64,000 nucleotides of DNA from Gracilaria vermiculophylla (GCA_019155205.2 JAHNZQ020000181.1:1061977-1125976); one strand, 5' to 3'; counted from the first letter of the stretch, positions 1 through 11,618 are shown. Translations and numbers: made by a program. Notes: generated by a model from the letters alone, not told the origin.

Positions 1-2
1 TT

Positions 3-1271
3 GTTTCCGCATTTCTAAATGCCCTGAGTGACCCTCATGTTTACGTCACACCACCTCAGGGCGTCAAAATACCTGAAGGACATTGCTGGAAACTCAATCG
101 TGCTTTATATGGAACTTCCAGAGCACCAAGGTTATGGCACAAGACTCTTGATCAACTTTTGCATAACCTCGGATTCCTTCGCTCTGTCGCAGATGCCTGC
201 CTTTACTAAAGAAAGACTGAAGACCTCACGAAACTTATTTTCTTCCATGTCGATGATCTCATTCTTTGCACTATACCTCAAAAGGCTAAGGAGTTTGTTC
301 GATCTGTGAAAAAGAAGTTGGACATTCATGTTTTGGGATTCCCTACTGAGGTGCTAGGAATTCAAATTAGGCGAGGCAAATATGGAATACATATGTCCGT
401 GAAGAAAAACGAAGACAAAATAATCAACGAATTTGAAATGAACAATGCTGAAATCTCGCGCACACCTCTTCCGCAAGGTCTAAAGCTGCCTTCTCTGAAG
501 GAAGTACAAGATGCAATTGTGATTGACAAGTACAGGAAACTTTTGGGAAAACTTTTATATTTGGCCAGATGCTTGAGATTTGACATTTGCTATGCCGTCA
601 ATCTCCTATCAAGGTACTCTACCAATCACAACAAAATGATATGGAGACTACTTAAAAGCACTCTTAAGTACCTGAAAGGAACTAATTTGGAGATATCGTA
701 TGCTTTCAAGCCAAACAAACATGAGTCTAAGATTTCAATATGGAGTGATGCTTCTTTTACAGACGACAGTAGCACTCGGAAAAGTACAATTGGGTACCTC
801 GTTTTCTGGAATAGATATATTGTATCTTGGAATTCTTCGAAAACGAAACACGTCTCTCTTAGCACGACAGAGTCAGAATTTATCGCAGCTGCAGAAGGTC
901 TCAAGACAGCTTTATATTTAAGGAATGTGAATCAAGAAATATTCTGTTATAGTCTTTATCTGACATTATTCGAAGATAACCAAAGTCGTATCAAATGGCT
1001 AAAGAATGCTACTGGATATCATGCGAAAACTAAGCATATCGACATATGTAACCACTTCGCACGTGAGCTCTACGAACAAGAAATACTAGACATCAAATTC
1101 ATTCCATCAGCCAAACAATTTGGATATTTATTCACTAAGTCACTTCCTGCTATTGGTCACAATTCATTGTTGAAAATGATACACTGCTTCCCGAGTTCAG
1201 GAGGAATGTTAGACGCCAAGTCACTTGTGGAACCCGAGAAGGCTGCATCCACTCATTTTAGTAACGAATAA
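3..1271 (+). pseudogene. Ty1/copia pol, RT to RNase H part, cut by window edge
   Basis: One frame runs from the window edge to 1271 and is broken by a single TAA at 207-209. It starts inside reverse transcriptase: an AFLNA block and a RALYGTSRAPRLWH block are readable before the stop, then FHVDDLIL at about 243-266, where His replaces the usual Tyr of the YVDD site. From 306 the frame covers the copia connection and RNase H: YRKLLGKLLYLA, LKYLKGT, SDASFTDD, STTESEFIAAAEG and FEDNQS, carrying the acidic residues D, E and D of RNase H. The usual ADIFTK tail reads GYLFTK. Gag, protease and integrase must lie outside the window. With the stop and the altered tail it is probably inactive, though it is among the best-preserved retroelement frames here. 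Confidence 0.9.
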
Positions 1272-1472
1272 TTTTGTATTGGCTTACAGTTATATCAGTG
1301 ATTACCCATTTGAAATTTGCCAAATCATAATATTTTTTCAAACCTAGTTCTGACCACTATATAAGCCAGACCTACTACTGTTTCAATAAACATTCCTTTT
1401 CTGTCACAGAAAAAGGACAGCTCTCGTCTTCACCTTTACCATCACCTTTGTGTATCAGAACTCTGCTTCACA
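1207..1472 (+). repeat. Putative 3' LTR of the left copia element
   Basis: A purine run (about 1196-1206, ending ggaggaa) directly precedes TGTTAG, the expected polypurine tract to LTR junction, just inside the pol 3' end. Inside are a TATA box (tatataag, 1358-1365) and AATAAA (1385-1390), as in a U3-R-U5 unit. The end at 1472 (..cttcaca) is a guess: the 5' LTR is outside the window, so no pairwise check was possible. Confidence 0.6.
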
Positions 1473-2035
1473 GTCAGAGTGGATTTACCACGGCCATTGT
1501 TATTTGTTTTTGAATTTATACACACCGCCTTCATATTTGATTAACTTTTCAGCTGTGTGTTGTAACATACTCAATGTGCATTACCGGTTTGGCGAATGCT
1601 TGCGTACTTAAGTTTGGTCCTGCATTAAGGTAATTACGGGGAACGTATAGAATGTATCGAAGCAACTGCTTAAACCTTGCAAGCTTGTTTCTCAACCCAA
1701 AGACCCCGTCCACTAGACGCGTGTGGTCTGTCTGATTTGATTTGCGTTTCGTTACCTTCGGAGGAACCAACTTCCGTGTATACCCTTTTTACGAAACCTA
1801 CTGCCCGTTACCGACCAAGGCTGAGAGGAAGCAGACGCCAGGGGGTGTGCCCGCTCGCTCGCCGCTGCGCGTGTGCACCATATTGCATTCTCACAGCTCG
1901 CTATCATTGCCCACGCTCGAGCACGTGGACATCGACACTCGTCATAAAACCACTTTGAGCTGAAAGGGTTCTAATTTGGGTGTCTGTCCGTGCTCAGAAT
2001 GGCTGTGTGTCGGTCGTGATATCGCCTACACTGTA
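1473..2035. other. Intergenic, no gene seen
   Basis: Only short, unrelated frames on both strands. No recognisable protein motif, transposon end or RNA gene was found. Confidence 0.5.
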
Positions 2036-2690
2036 GCTGGCTGACCAACCGGCTTGGATCAGATTCGAGACCAAGTACAATGCGTACATGGCTAAAGTTG
2101 AGGACTTGAACAACGTCCGTATTTGAAAGAACAAGATGCAACTAGCCTCGATCAAGGACTCTGTTGAAGCTTCTACCTTGCACGCACTGTTCATCACAGG
2201 AGGCTTTCAAGCGGCGGTTTGCATGGAGGGGGCTACAGCCGATGCTGTTCAAGCGTGGTTCAATACGGCGTCGACTGACGCTCCCAAGGAACTGCTTGCT
2301 GTATCCTACGAAGTGAATAAAGACGATCCTGTTGGAGGTGTAACGAACTGTTTTGTGAACATTACTACGGCGATTTATGGGAATGACACGTCAAAAATCC
2401 TAAAAGACAACAACTTTTCTAAGCTTTTCAAGGACTGTGAGGTGGAGACGTTCGAAGACCCTGTATTGCAAGAACATATCAAAATGCGCCGCCATGGGTG
2501 GACTACGAACGAGCTCGCCGACATCAAGTTCTTCAAAAACGAGGTCGGCGTGCTGGCCCTCGACCTGTCATTAACCAAGACGGCATGCTGACGCCTCCGG
2601 AAACCTCGCACTCTCGTGGACCCAGAGATACGCGTGTACGACGCAATGATGACCACAAACCAATTGGTGTTACCCAAAGAATAATGCCTC
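2036..2690 (+). pseudogene. Unrecognised broken reading frame, possibly gag-like
   Basis: A single frame reads as convincing protein for about 215 codons but is interrupted by TGA at 2124-2126 and TGA at 2589-2591. The longest piece (2136-2591, 151 codons) has ordinary amino-acid composition. The N-terminal part (WIRFETKYNAYMAKVEDL) and the following LHALFITGGF stretch resemble the helical style of retroelement Gag proteins, but no family was recognised and no zinc knuckle is present. The frame stops shortly before the repeat at 2704 that flanks chromovirus copy A. It could equally be a host gene fragment. Confidence 0.4.
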
Positions 2691-2703
2691 TAGCGCGCAA
2701 GCG

Positions 2704-2975
2704 TGTAGTGCAATATCCCGAAGGGGAATTTACCACAAAGGATGTTCGAACCTCCCTCTCGCGAGGTGACTCAAGGCAAAGCCTTCCTCAGACAAAGCAC
2801 ACCAGACGGGTGTGACTACAAGGCCAAGCCGTCGCAACGGGTGCAGGAGAAAAACGAAATGAAACCGAGGATCCGGCAAGTCCTGTGACTGAGGCAATTT
2901 TCGTACGTACAGTGAGATTCCCCTGTAATATTTTTGGCTATCTCGGCGCGGCCAGGTAGAATATTGGGCCGTGCG
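2704..2975. repeat. Dispersed repeat flanking copy A (pairs with 40783-41018)
   Basis: About 270 bp that can be aligned by eye with 40783-41018, outside the left LTR of the second copy of the same chromovirus. Both begin TGTAGTGCAATA and end at the LTR start TGTGGTAC. Sequence further left (before 2704 and 40783) is unrelated. It is not part of the LTR, because the right LTRs are not preceded by it. Confidence 0.7.
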
Positions 2976-3003
2976 TGTGGTACTGTGAGTTCTCCTTTTG
3001 AGG
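2976..3003 (-). repeat. Remnant of copy A 3' LTR
   Basis: Begins TGTGGTACTG.GAGTTCTCC like the other LTRs of the family, then leaves the alignment near 3003. The following sequence aligns with internal DNA of copy B. A deletion removed more than 500 bp of LTR and the polypurine tract. Confidence 0.7.
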
Positions 3004-3260
3004 TGCAGCTGCACCAGTCGGCGGCCTGGTATTCCGCTCACATGAGCGTCCCATGTGCGGCGCTGGCGATGTAACTCCGTGGCGGTAGCGTGGGTCAATC
3101 CAGATAGGTTGCTGACTCTTTCAAGGCACTGGACGCCCCGACTCCTTCGAGGATTCTTTTTTAGAGAGCACCCGTTTCATCGCGCCGGCTATTTCAGTCT
3201 CCATGCAGGTGCATCATCTCTTACTCTTCTCGCCTGCGCCCCCTTCGGCCTCTACTAGAT

Positions 3261-5263
3261 ATGAACTTGCGCCCCGCAATTGTGCTCCATACCTCGCCTG
3301 CCTCCGATCGTCCGTCCTCTTCGCGAACTCCACGGTGGCGCCTCCACGCGGCCCCCTCCCCGGTCGGGCATATAACCGCGGTCCGCTCCCCAAGTGGCGC
3401 CAGAGCACGCTCCTCAGGTGCTACGACATGTTCAGTCGCCATCTATCCAGCTACTTACACCTTCGGCATGTCTTCTCAGACTCCGGTGCCTACCTCTGCA
3501 TCCAATCCTGAGATGTATCACAACTTGATTGGTGCACCATTCTGCCTAGGAGAGCAATTCGACCATCCTGCCACGCGGGTCTTCGTTCCGCTCCACGACA
3601 GTTTCGTCAGTCTCCGATACTCTGTGGAGGACTACATCCACTATTTCGGACCGTACCTCCAGAAGACGCGATTTCTCGCCGTACCGGAGGTTGCATAGAA
3701 CGACCAGAAGCAGAACCGGGTTGACGCCTATCGCGCTCACTGGTTTCACACTCCAGTGCATAGTGACAACGCTCCAACCACTTTGGGACATTGCGATACG
3801 TCTTTCCTCACGTGCGCTGAAGAGGAGGAGGTCAAGGCGCGACTCCAGGTACTCCTTCACAAACAGAGCTCGCACCAAAGCGCAGGGCGACCCGGAAACA
3901 TGGCCGATGGACGCTGGGCCCTCGCGGTGTTGTCCTTCGATCTCCCATACGATCGCCTCTACTGGCTCAACCAAAATCGTTAGGGGACGCATCTTGCGGA
4001 TGAAACCGGAGTATGTACCGCCTTTGGGTACTTCTATGTTTGGCATAACACGGTATTTCACAACGTACCATCTGGACAACCTCCGAAGTACTACCTCAAG
4101 TTGAAAAACTCTTGGAGGGACTACTGGGTATCCCCGCACGTCTGCGTGGCGACACCCAATACCTTCGCGTACCACACCTCCGAGGTACTAGATCCCCATG
4201 ACTCCCTAGTGAGTTTCGTCATGTTGATCGCCTCGACAGAGCTCGCGGTCGGCACCCTGATGGCGTATCTCCAAGCAGCGGACGAAAGCTTCATTTCCTA
4301 TAGTTGGTGCCGCGACGGTCGCCTCTACTGGGATTCTTCGTGTTGGCCGACCACCGAACGTTTGCTTCCTTTGTGGGCTTCGATCACTTGGGTCCAGCGC
4401 TCCTTTAGCATTCAAAATCTGATCAAAGACACCACGTGCAGCAAATTCAAGGCGGAGACGCTTCTGGATTACAACCTGCAGAAGGCGTGGAATGATACGC
4501 CGGGGTACCTTGGGTACGATTACGGCGAAGATAAGTTCTACCCCATCGTGAAGAGTTCCTATGGAGAAGATGACGGGCTAGCCTACCCAGCTTTTCCCCG
4601 CCTTGTGCCTTTACGGGTTGCTCAGGTACCCCGGCTCCGAGAACTCGACTATGACCCCTTGATGGAGAGCCTGGCGAATCATACGCCCAATCGTTTACCG
4701 GCTCCGTCCCAGGATATGGGTGCCCTTTTTGAGGTCATAACACCGCGGCCCGCCGCAATGCCGGATGCTCCCGCAGTGGTAGCCGTCGTGTCTCCTATGG
4801 AAGAGATGGAGATTACTCCTATCCCGGTAGCTTCGGCCTCTGTGGTGCAACCCCGACTGCGGAGCGTTTCCGTTCCCGTACCGCCGTCACCTCCGATGTC
4901 GCCGACTCCGTGCTTGGCTCTGCCGACCTCCACAGCGGTGGCTTCTTCCGTGGTAGTTGTTGCTCCGTTAACGGAGATGGTCACTTCGGGTGCACCATCG
5001 GGCGAGTTATCCTCTGAGGCTCTGGGTGCTGCCTTCAAAGAGTTGGTGTAGGCGTGCCTGGTGACGGGCCATCTTGCTCCGGCTTCTCCTGTAGAGGCTC
5101 GGCACGACGCGCGTTCCTGGGTCTTAGAACTCCACAAGTCCCGGGCAGACCGAGCCTCAATGGCAGCCATCAGGAAAGGCTGTCGGACTTCTTCAAGAGC
5201 CAAGCGCTCACGGCAAAAACGTGCCTCGAAGCGGAGTATAAGACGCGATTTGGTGACCTGTAG
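3261..5263 (+). pseudogene. Antisense ORF of chromovirus copy A
   Basis: This lies on the strand opposite to gag-pol, between the chromodomain end of integrase and the 3' LTR. One frame runs from ATG 3261 (alternative ATG 3468) to 5051 and past it, interrupted only by TAG at 3696, 3981 and 5049. A one-base shift near 5178 moves the last part into another frame ending at 5263. The predicted protein (about 660 residues) has an N-terminal half with motifs shared with copy B (HFGPYL/HYFGPYL, DNAPTT.GHCDT, YDRLYWLN, YGEDKF), a Pro/Val/Ala-rich segment near residues 480-560, and a short helical C-terminus (SQALTAK..LEAEY). No known domain was recognised. Antisense ORFs of this placement are known in some plant Ty3/gypsy lineages; the product here is undescribed as far as I can tell. 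Confidence 0.7.
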
Positions 5264-5629
5264 GTGGAAGTCTCCAGGCCATGGGATATAGTTCCCGGTA
5301 GAGGCGAAATAAAAGATTCTTAAGTTGGTGTAGAAGCTCCATGAACGGTAGTTGCAATACGAATGGGCCGTACCCGCGCGCTCAGCGACAAGAAGTGCCG
5401 CCGTAGGATCGTGCGAAAAGCGAGTCACAGCGTCCGCGAGGCGAAAAAGAGACCTACAGGTGGGGGATTGACAGCGGGGACGAAAAACAACTCCGGTTGG
5501 AGGCCCCCTCTCCCTTTCCTGAACGGAAGCGCCTATGTGGAGAGGCGTTTCCGCACCAGATTGGCGTGGTATCTTCTAATGAAGTTCTCCGGTATGTGTT
5601 CCGGATGTTCTTCCGTGTCGTTCTTTGAG

Positions 5630-7489
5630 GTTTACCCATACCAGCGGATGCGGTGCTTTAGTCCTGCAGGGGTTTGTCGGCGGAAGATGGTATGGTCCAC
5701 AGCGTAGAGGATATCACCTTCAGGGGTCATGATGGCGTCTAGAGCCTCCAGCAATGGTTAACCGAGAGAAGTGATAAGGTTTCCAGTATCCATCGGTGTT
5801 GTTACTCCTGAGGTGGTCGGATGAGGAAGTTCCGCGTGTGGTTTCTGAGGTGGGGTTGCGGGCATCCCTGAAATGCTGGGATTCGAGACTTTCGTCACCC
5901 TATCACGGGAGTCGACGTCTCGGAGCCCGTTTACCCCAATAGCGACAGTGTCCTTATAGGTGGCCAGGAATTTTTGAGGCCCTGCGGTGGTCGGCGCTAA
6001 CTTGTGCGTGACGTCCTGGGGTTCATCTGATGTATCCCCAGGTTTGTCGAGGAAAACCTCGTCGCCTTCCTTCAGGTGAGGGACTTCTTTCATTTTCTGG
6101 TCGAGATCCTGTTTGTCTCTCCTCTGCGAGACGTTGATTTTCTCCATTGAGAGGGAGAGTGCGTTGGTATTGGGCCTTCAAATGGAGCGTTTTGTTTGAG
6201 ACGATGTTGGTGCCCGTGGCCCATCCGCAGAGTGCGCCGTGACGCGTGCCGCAATGACAGCACAAGACGGGATTCGCAAGAGCACCAGATTGAAAGGAGC
6301 ATTCTCCGTGGAGCGGTGCATCTGCAAGTTGCATGCGTACGTGTGCGGGTCCACTTATGCGTCCGAATCTTTCTGGTGACCCGCGACGTGGTTTTTCAAC
6401 CTTGAGGCGATGGTTTTGTTAAATCTCTCCACCTGTCCGTTGGACTGGGGGTGACATGAAGTGGTAAACCACTGTTTCATCCCAACAATTCCGGAGATGG
6501 GGCTGAATAGCTTCGTCGCGAACTGGGGTTCGTTTTCCGTAAGGAGGTACAACGGGTTCCCATACGGGTAAACCCAATTCTCCAGAAAGACATCGGCAAT
6601 TGTTGCTGCAGTGGTGCTCCGGACGGCAATGGCACGCATGATCTTAGAGAACCGATCGGTAATCACGAGGATAAATCGATACCCTCTCTCCGATGTGAGG
6701 GGAGTGCCCAAAATGTTTATGGCCACGAGCTGCAAAGTTCCTGAAGGCGGGAACAGGGTAAACGGCGGCCAGTGTCTGTGGATATTTCCCCAGACAGTGG
6801 CGTACGAGTGGCAAACTGCCACCGTTTGGAAGGCCACATTAGCCCTGTCTGGCCAATAAAACACCCTTCTCATGGTGAAATACATGCGCGATACACTGGT
6901 GTGACCGGTAGGCCGAGGCTAGTGCGAGAGATACAGCAACCTCCCCAGCAGGCTCACCAGGGCCACCTTTTCGAGAGAACCGTCTAACGGAGCGTTGCGT
7001 ACAAGTATGTGGTCTCAGTCGACATCGAATGACGATGTTAGACTCCCCACGGTAGCGAGGCATGCCTTGCAGTACGCATCCGTACTCTGCTCCTCCAGAA
7101 GTTTTGCTTTGGTGATGTGGAGAACTTCTTTCTTCTCCATAACGAGGGCCATGACTTCCGTGAATCCACTGAACCTGCCTCCAGGTTCACTGCATTGCAA
7201 GCATTCTCCTTCATATCCTTCTTTCTTGTCGGTGTTCTCGATCACTAGGCACGGGATAGTTTCTTTTCATGGTGTTTTATCACCATGTTCTGTATGGATA
7301 CGTGACACAGCGTGCGCCGAATGGTGTCCTAGGCCAAAACTATGGACGATGTCGAATTCGAACTCCAGGATGCGTAGCCTTCACCTCTCCAGGAGACCGG
7401 AAGCATCTGTCAAGGACAGTATCCACTTCAATGGTGGGTGCTCCGTGCTCAAGGTGACACGCGAGCCTTGCAGGTATGGGCGTAAAAGC
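5630..7489 (-). pseudogene. Copy A integrase with C-terminal chromodomain
   Basis: The best piece is 6355-6885, reading as the integrase core: VAINILG (catalytic Asp is Asn), ITDRFSK, LLTENEPQF (second Asp is Glu), and HPQSNGQVERFN, which keeps the Glu. Further down (about 5630-5760) a chromodomain is readable as YAVDH..FRRQTPAG then IRWYG and IPENFIRRYH, placing the element among chromoviruses, whose chromodomain steers integration to particular chromatin. Stops and frameshifts separate the pieces, and two of three catalytic residues differ from the norm, so it is inactive. Confidence 0.8.
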
Positions 7490-8479
7490 AACACCGTTCA
7501 TAAGATGGGGAGAAATTCGCGCTCCGAGGTGATATAATTACGTTCCGTAGGTGAAAGGATGCGACTCCAGTATCCTATCGGTTGAATTCCACCTACAGGT
7601 TGATACTGTAGGAGGACACATCCGACGTGGTATTTGTAGGCGTCTATTTCCAGCACCTTTCGGCCGTTCCACTTCGGGAGAACCAAGATCAGGGGTTCTA
7701 TTAGTCTTCTCTTCAAAATTTTAAAGGCTTCGAACTCTTCATCCTTCACAAGACCCAATTACTTCGGTTTGTCTTTCTCCATGACGCCATTAAACGGCGC
7801 CAAAATGCGGGAGAAATTCGAGACAAACCTCCAAAAGACATTACACAGCCCCAGGAAGAAGCAAAGCTCCGTCTGGTTTGTTGGAGAGTGAGCTTCCTTG
7901 ATGGCATCTTGAGTCTTCGTAGAGACCTATAGGCATCCATGAATTACAACGTGCTCCAGGTAACCCACCGAGGACATGAAAAAGAAACACTCCTACAGCG
8001 TAAAGGTGAGTCCAGCACCCTTCAGGAATCGGAGCACGTGCTCCACATGCATAAAATGCTCCTCCACGCTGCGGGAGTATTTGATGATATCCGTACTTTA
8101 CACTAACGCATAGTGCTAATTGAATTTGATAGGATTATTTCCACCGCTCGTTGGAACGTAGCGGGTGCATTCATAAATCCAAATGAGATCCATAGGAATC
8201 TGAAATTTCTACAGTGCGAGAAGAACTTTGTTTTGTCCTTATCGAAGTCATCCATTTGGATCTGCAGTAGCCGCTGTTGGCATCCAACGTGGAGAAACTG
8301 AACGCATTCCCTGAGGAGTAAGTGAACTCATCCATACGGGGTATCGGGTACGAATCGCGTACCGTCACCTCGTTGAAGCCTCTATCGTCAATGCAGAACC
8401 TCAAGGAGCCATCTTTATTCTTCACAAACACCACCGAGAAGGTCCATTCGGAATTTCATTGCTTGATATTGCCTTTATC
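7490..8479 (-). pseudogene. Copy A reverse transcriptase / RNase H
   Basis: Pieces in different frames. At 8171-8434: VFVKNKDGSLRFCIDDRGFNEVT and FSTLDANSGY, the RT motif that carries the first catalytic Asp. At 7746-7940: the thumb and connection region. At 7498-7758: the RNase H start, VLPKWNGRKVLEIDA, VLLQ and IGYWSRILSPTERNY. The order matches copy B. Frameshifts and stops lie between all blocks. Confidence 0.8.
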
Positions 8480-9040
8480 CAACATCCGCTAGACCTCATT
8501 GCTTTCGAATTCAGGCGCATGAGGCCCGACTCTCCTCGGGAGTTGGTGTACAGTTTTCACCTCAGGTGTGAGCTGGGTCGGGTGCTTGGCCAGGCTAATT
8601 TGACGCGGTCTACTAGACCACATGTACTCAAAGGCGGATAGCATCTCTACTATCGTATGGCAACACTCTTCGAAATCTTCGCCAACTTGGAGCCTCTCCT
8701 GCCTGTGAAACGTCAACTTTGGCAGGCGTGGATATATTGCACGTACATACCAATCCACAAAGAAAGTGCCAAATGTGCATTGTGCTGCTAAGTTGGTCGC
8801 CGAGAGGAACCACACCTTCAACTGTAGGCAGCCCAGCCGGGGGTACCAGGATAGCGCTCCGAGAATGCTCAATTTTCGACGTGACGCATCGTGCACCGTA
8901 GGGAGCTTGCCGGTCCGCAAGGATGCGAGAGCAGACCGCGGGAGAATGTCGGCGTGCACCAGATTGAGGCCAGCTTCGGTGTCGAGGAAAGCGCGCGCCG
9001 TTATAGAGGTGAGCAAGGAGTATTCGATAGACGCTAACAC
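8480..9040 (-). pseudogene. Copy A aspartic protease and RT N-terminus
   Basis: One 183-codon frame. Near its start ARAFLDTEAGLNLVHADILP is a retroviral-type protease active site in which the invariant Gly of DTG is Glu (DTE). The C-terminal half (KTVHQLPRRVGPHAPEF) is the start of RT, identical in style to copy B. Loss of the Gly should destroy protease activity. Confidence 0.75.
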
Positions 9041-9599
9041 TTTGTAATTTTCAATGCGGACCGTGCAAAGGGATTACTCAAAGGCGTCGAATGGGACCAA
9101 AACGATTAGGGGGCCCGCCGATTTTGCTCCGACTGTGCCGATGGCTTCTCCATCTTTCTCAAAGACGACCTCCGTGGGGCCAAGATCTGACGGTACGCAG
9201 CCACGCGGAGACTCTACGCATCACCTTGAGGATTTTCTTTGTTGAAGTGTATTGGAGTTCCAGGGGAAGACGGCTGCTTCGGTTGCGCATTGGGATGCAA
9301 GATGTTACTCTGAGGCTCAACCGGTTTGGGTACTGGCCCTGGCACTGGCGGCGCACGTGCCAGTGTGTCAGGCTGCACTAAAATTGGAACGCGGTAACCG
9401 TAGTTTCCTTGAGGGAGGCGAACATTCTAATACGCAGTTCGATTGCTTCCGCGCAACGTTGGTGTGTTCTTCAGGTCATGGAATTCCTTCTCCTATTCCT
9501 GCAGGATGGCATCTCTCATTTCCGAGATGAAAGTAGTGCATTGTACTGGCTCTCGAGACAAGAAAATCCTGCACGGCGGTGGGTAGCCCGAGGGTTTAC

Positions 9600-11462
9600 G
9601 AATCAGACACTCCTATAGGATCCTGCCAAAGCCTACGAAGTAGAATATGAGGGTGCCCTCGTCCTGAAGGGTGCTCCCTGAAATGAGGGGTATGTATGAG
9701 CAAGTGCCTTTTGTTCTCCTTTGAGTGTGAGTTTGTCGACCTCCCCTGAGGTACTGGAGTCCATCGTCAGGGTGGATGCTAGAGGGTTCCCGAAGACCGT
9801 TGGTTTTTCTGAAAGTGGAGCGTGGCTAAGGCGAGTGGCAAGGTGGGTATCCGCATAGGATTCCACGAAACGTACTAGATCCGTATAGGTGGTCTTCGGG
9901 TGCACTGTCAGGTGCTTAAACACCCTGGCCCGGGTCGAGAGCAAGAGTAGCTCGTGAAACAACGATTTCAGCCACCGTTTAGGGTACTCGTTCACACACC
10001 GTAAGGCCTCTATCTACAGCTCCTGTGAAGACTCCGCTTCGTTTATTCCCGTATTTTGCCTGTAGGGGGTGACTTTAGCATCAGCATCGGCTAAAATCTC
10101 GTTCGCTGCGTAACTTTTAAGGAGTAAATTCACTACCTCCGGGCACGTCTTTAAGATCTCTGTTCGGGGATCCTTCACAATGATGCTCTCTTTGCGTTAG
10201 GCGCGTCTGCACCAGCAAGTGCGCTTCTCACGTGGTGCAGAACGGAAAGCAGTATATGGAGAGAACTTTAAGGACACTGTTGGTATCACACGCTGAATGG
10301 AAGCGTGTGAGAAAATTCAACACTGAGATGGGGTGTTCACCTGAGAAGGAGTGAATTTTCATTTGAAAATCCATGCGGCGCTGGACCTTCGTGAGACGTT
10401 TAGAGATCGACACGTCGTTAAGAGTGAAGTGATTTTTCGACCGGTAGTTGTCGTAATCTACCACTTTGGCGAAGAGGTCGTTAAGCGGGACGACCTTCCT
10501 GACCTTTCTGCTTTTCTTCTTAGGAGGAATACTGTCCTCCGAGCTAGAGCTGTTTACGGATTTAGAGTATGCAATTCTCTCCAAATCGGTGTCTCGCTTC
10601 CTGCTTTTATTACTCCTCTTCTTTCGGCGGTTCTTCTTTAGTTGGTCTGGCTGTCTAACGATCCCTTTATGGCCATTCACCCGAAGAGTATCCTGTCCTT
10701 CTCTCCTTGGGTGACGTACTTTGTGACCGATATCCTGTCCTCCTCCGCGAGACGACCTGTCCAGACGGTGCATAGCAATATTCCTGAGGTGTTCTCGCTT
10801 CCCTACGGCAGTATCGTTTCCTTCTCTGGCGTAGGGGGCTGCAGTATCCTGTCCCGCTTTGCCTCGAGACAACTTTGCCGTTGACAGAACGAACCTCTCC
10901 TGTACGGAAAATGCCTTTAGAACGGCGCTGTGGGAAGCAGCCGTCCGGTTTAGAAACGACGCCCCGCATGGATATCATCTGAGATCACCTCTATGAAAAG
11001 GTCGCAATCCAGCAAAGCATCCACAGCACGGCGAGCACTGTCCGTTGTGATTTCTCCCACAAGGATGTGGCGGCGCGCTCCGAAATGTGCCTCAACACCT
11101 GGAGGAATTCTTTCGACCAGCTCATGTGAGAGCCATTCCGTAAGGCGCGGAGCTAGTGACCCTAGGAGGGGGCTAGCCTCCGGGTGTTCTCGTCCCTATA
11201 GCTCCTGAGGTGGTGGCTGCAATGCCGTTTGTGGATGATAAACCTCCACTTTGGCGTTCTTCAGAGGTGTCACGGGGAGTTTCGCTTGGCTTCGATCATT
11301 CGCTTTCCTCATGTGATTCCTGAAACGCTCCACAGAGAAGCCAGGATTCCTTAGTAGATTTTCCGGTTCTTCCAGTCTGATGCCCATCTCTTGGATAGTG
11401 CTGCGAGGGCTGGGCACACCAACGGAGCCGGTTGCTTGAGGGTCCTGTAAGGGGGTTTCCAT
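9600..11462 (-). pseudogene. Copy A gag
   Basis: Starts at ATG 11462 (METPLQDPQAT, the same start as copy B at 50790). An acidic and Pro-rich N-terminus is followed by charged Lys/Arg-rich stretches (about 10550-10650) and a capsid-like helical part that includes RVFKHLTVHPKTTYTDLVRF near 9880-9930, matched by RVRNHWTTHPKTTYTELARF in copy B. Many stops. No intact CCHC knuckle was found. Confidence 0.65.
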
Positions 11463-11618
11463 TGGGGGTTCTGATGGGCCCATTTTAGAAGTAGGTCGTA
11501 GCCGATTTCCTTACACTTTAGAATCCTCTTGTGGAAGTATTTCACTGTTGGGTTCCAATCGTTGCAATCTAAAAATACTTTTCTGTCGTGACTCTGCGAT
11601 TCCCTTAAAAAACTGACC

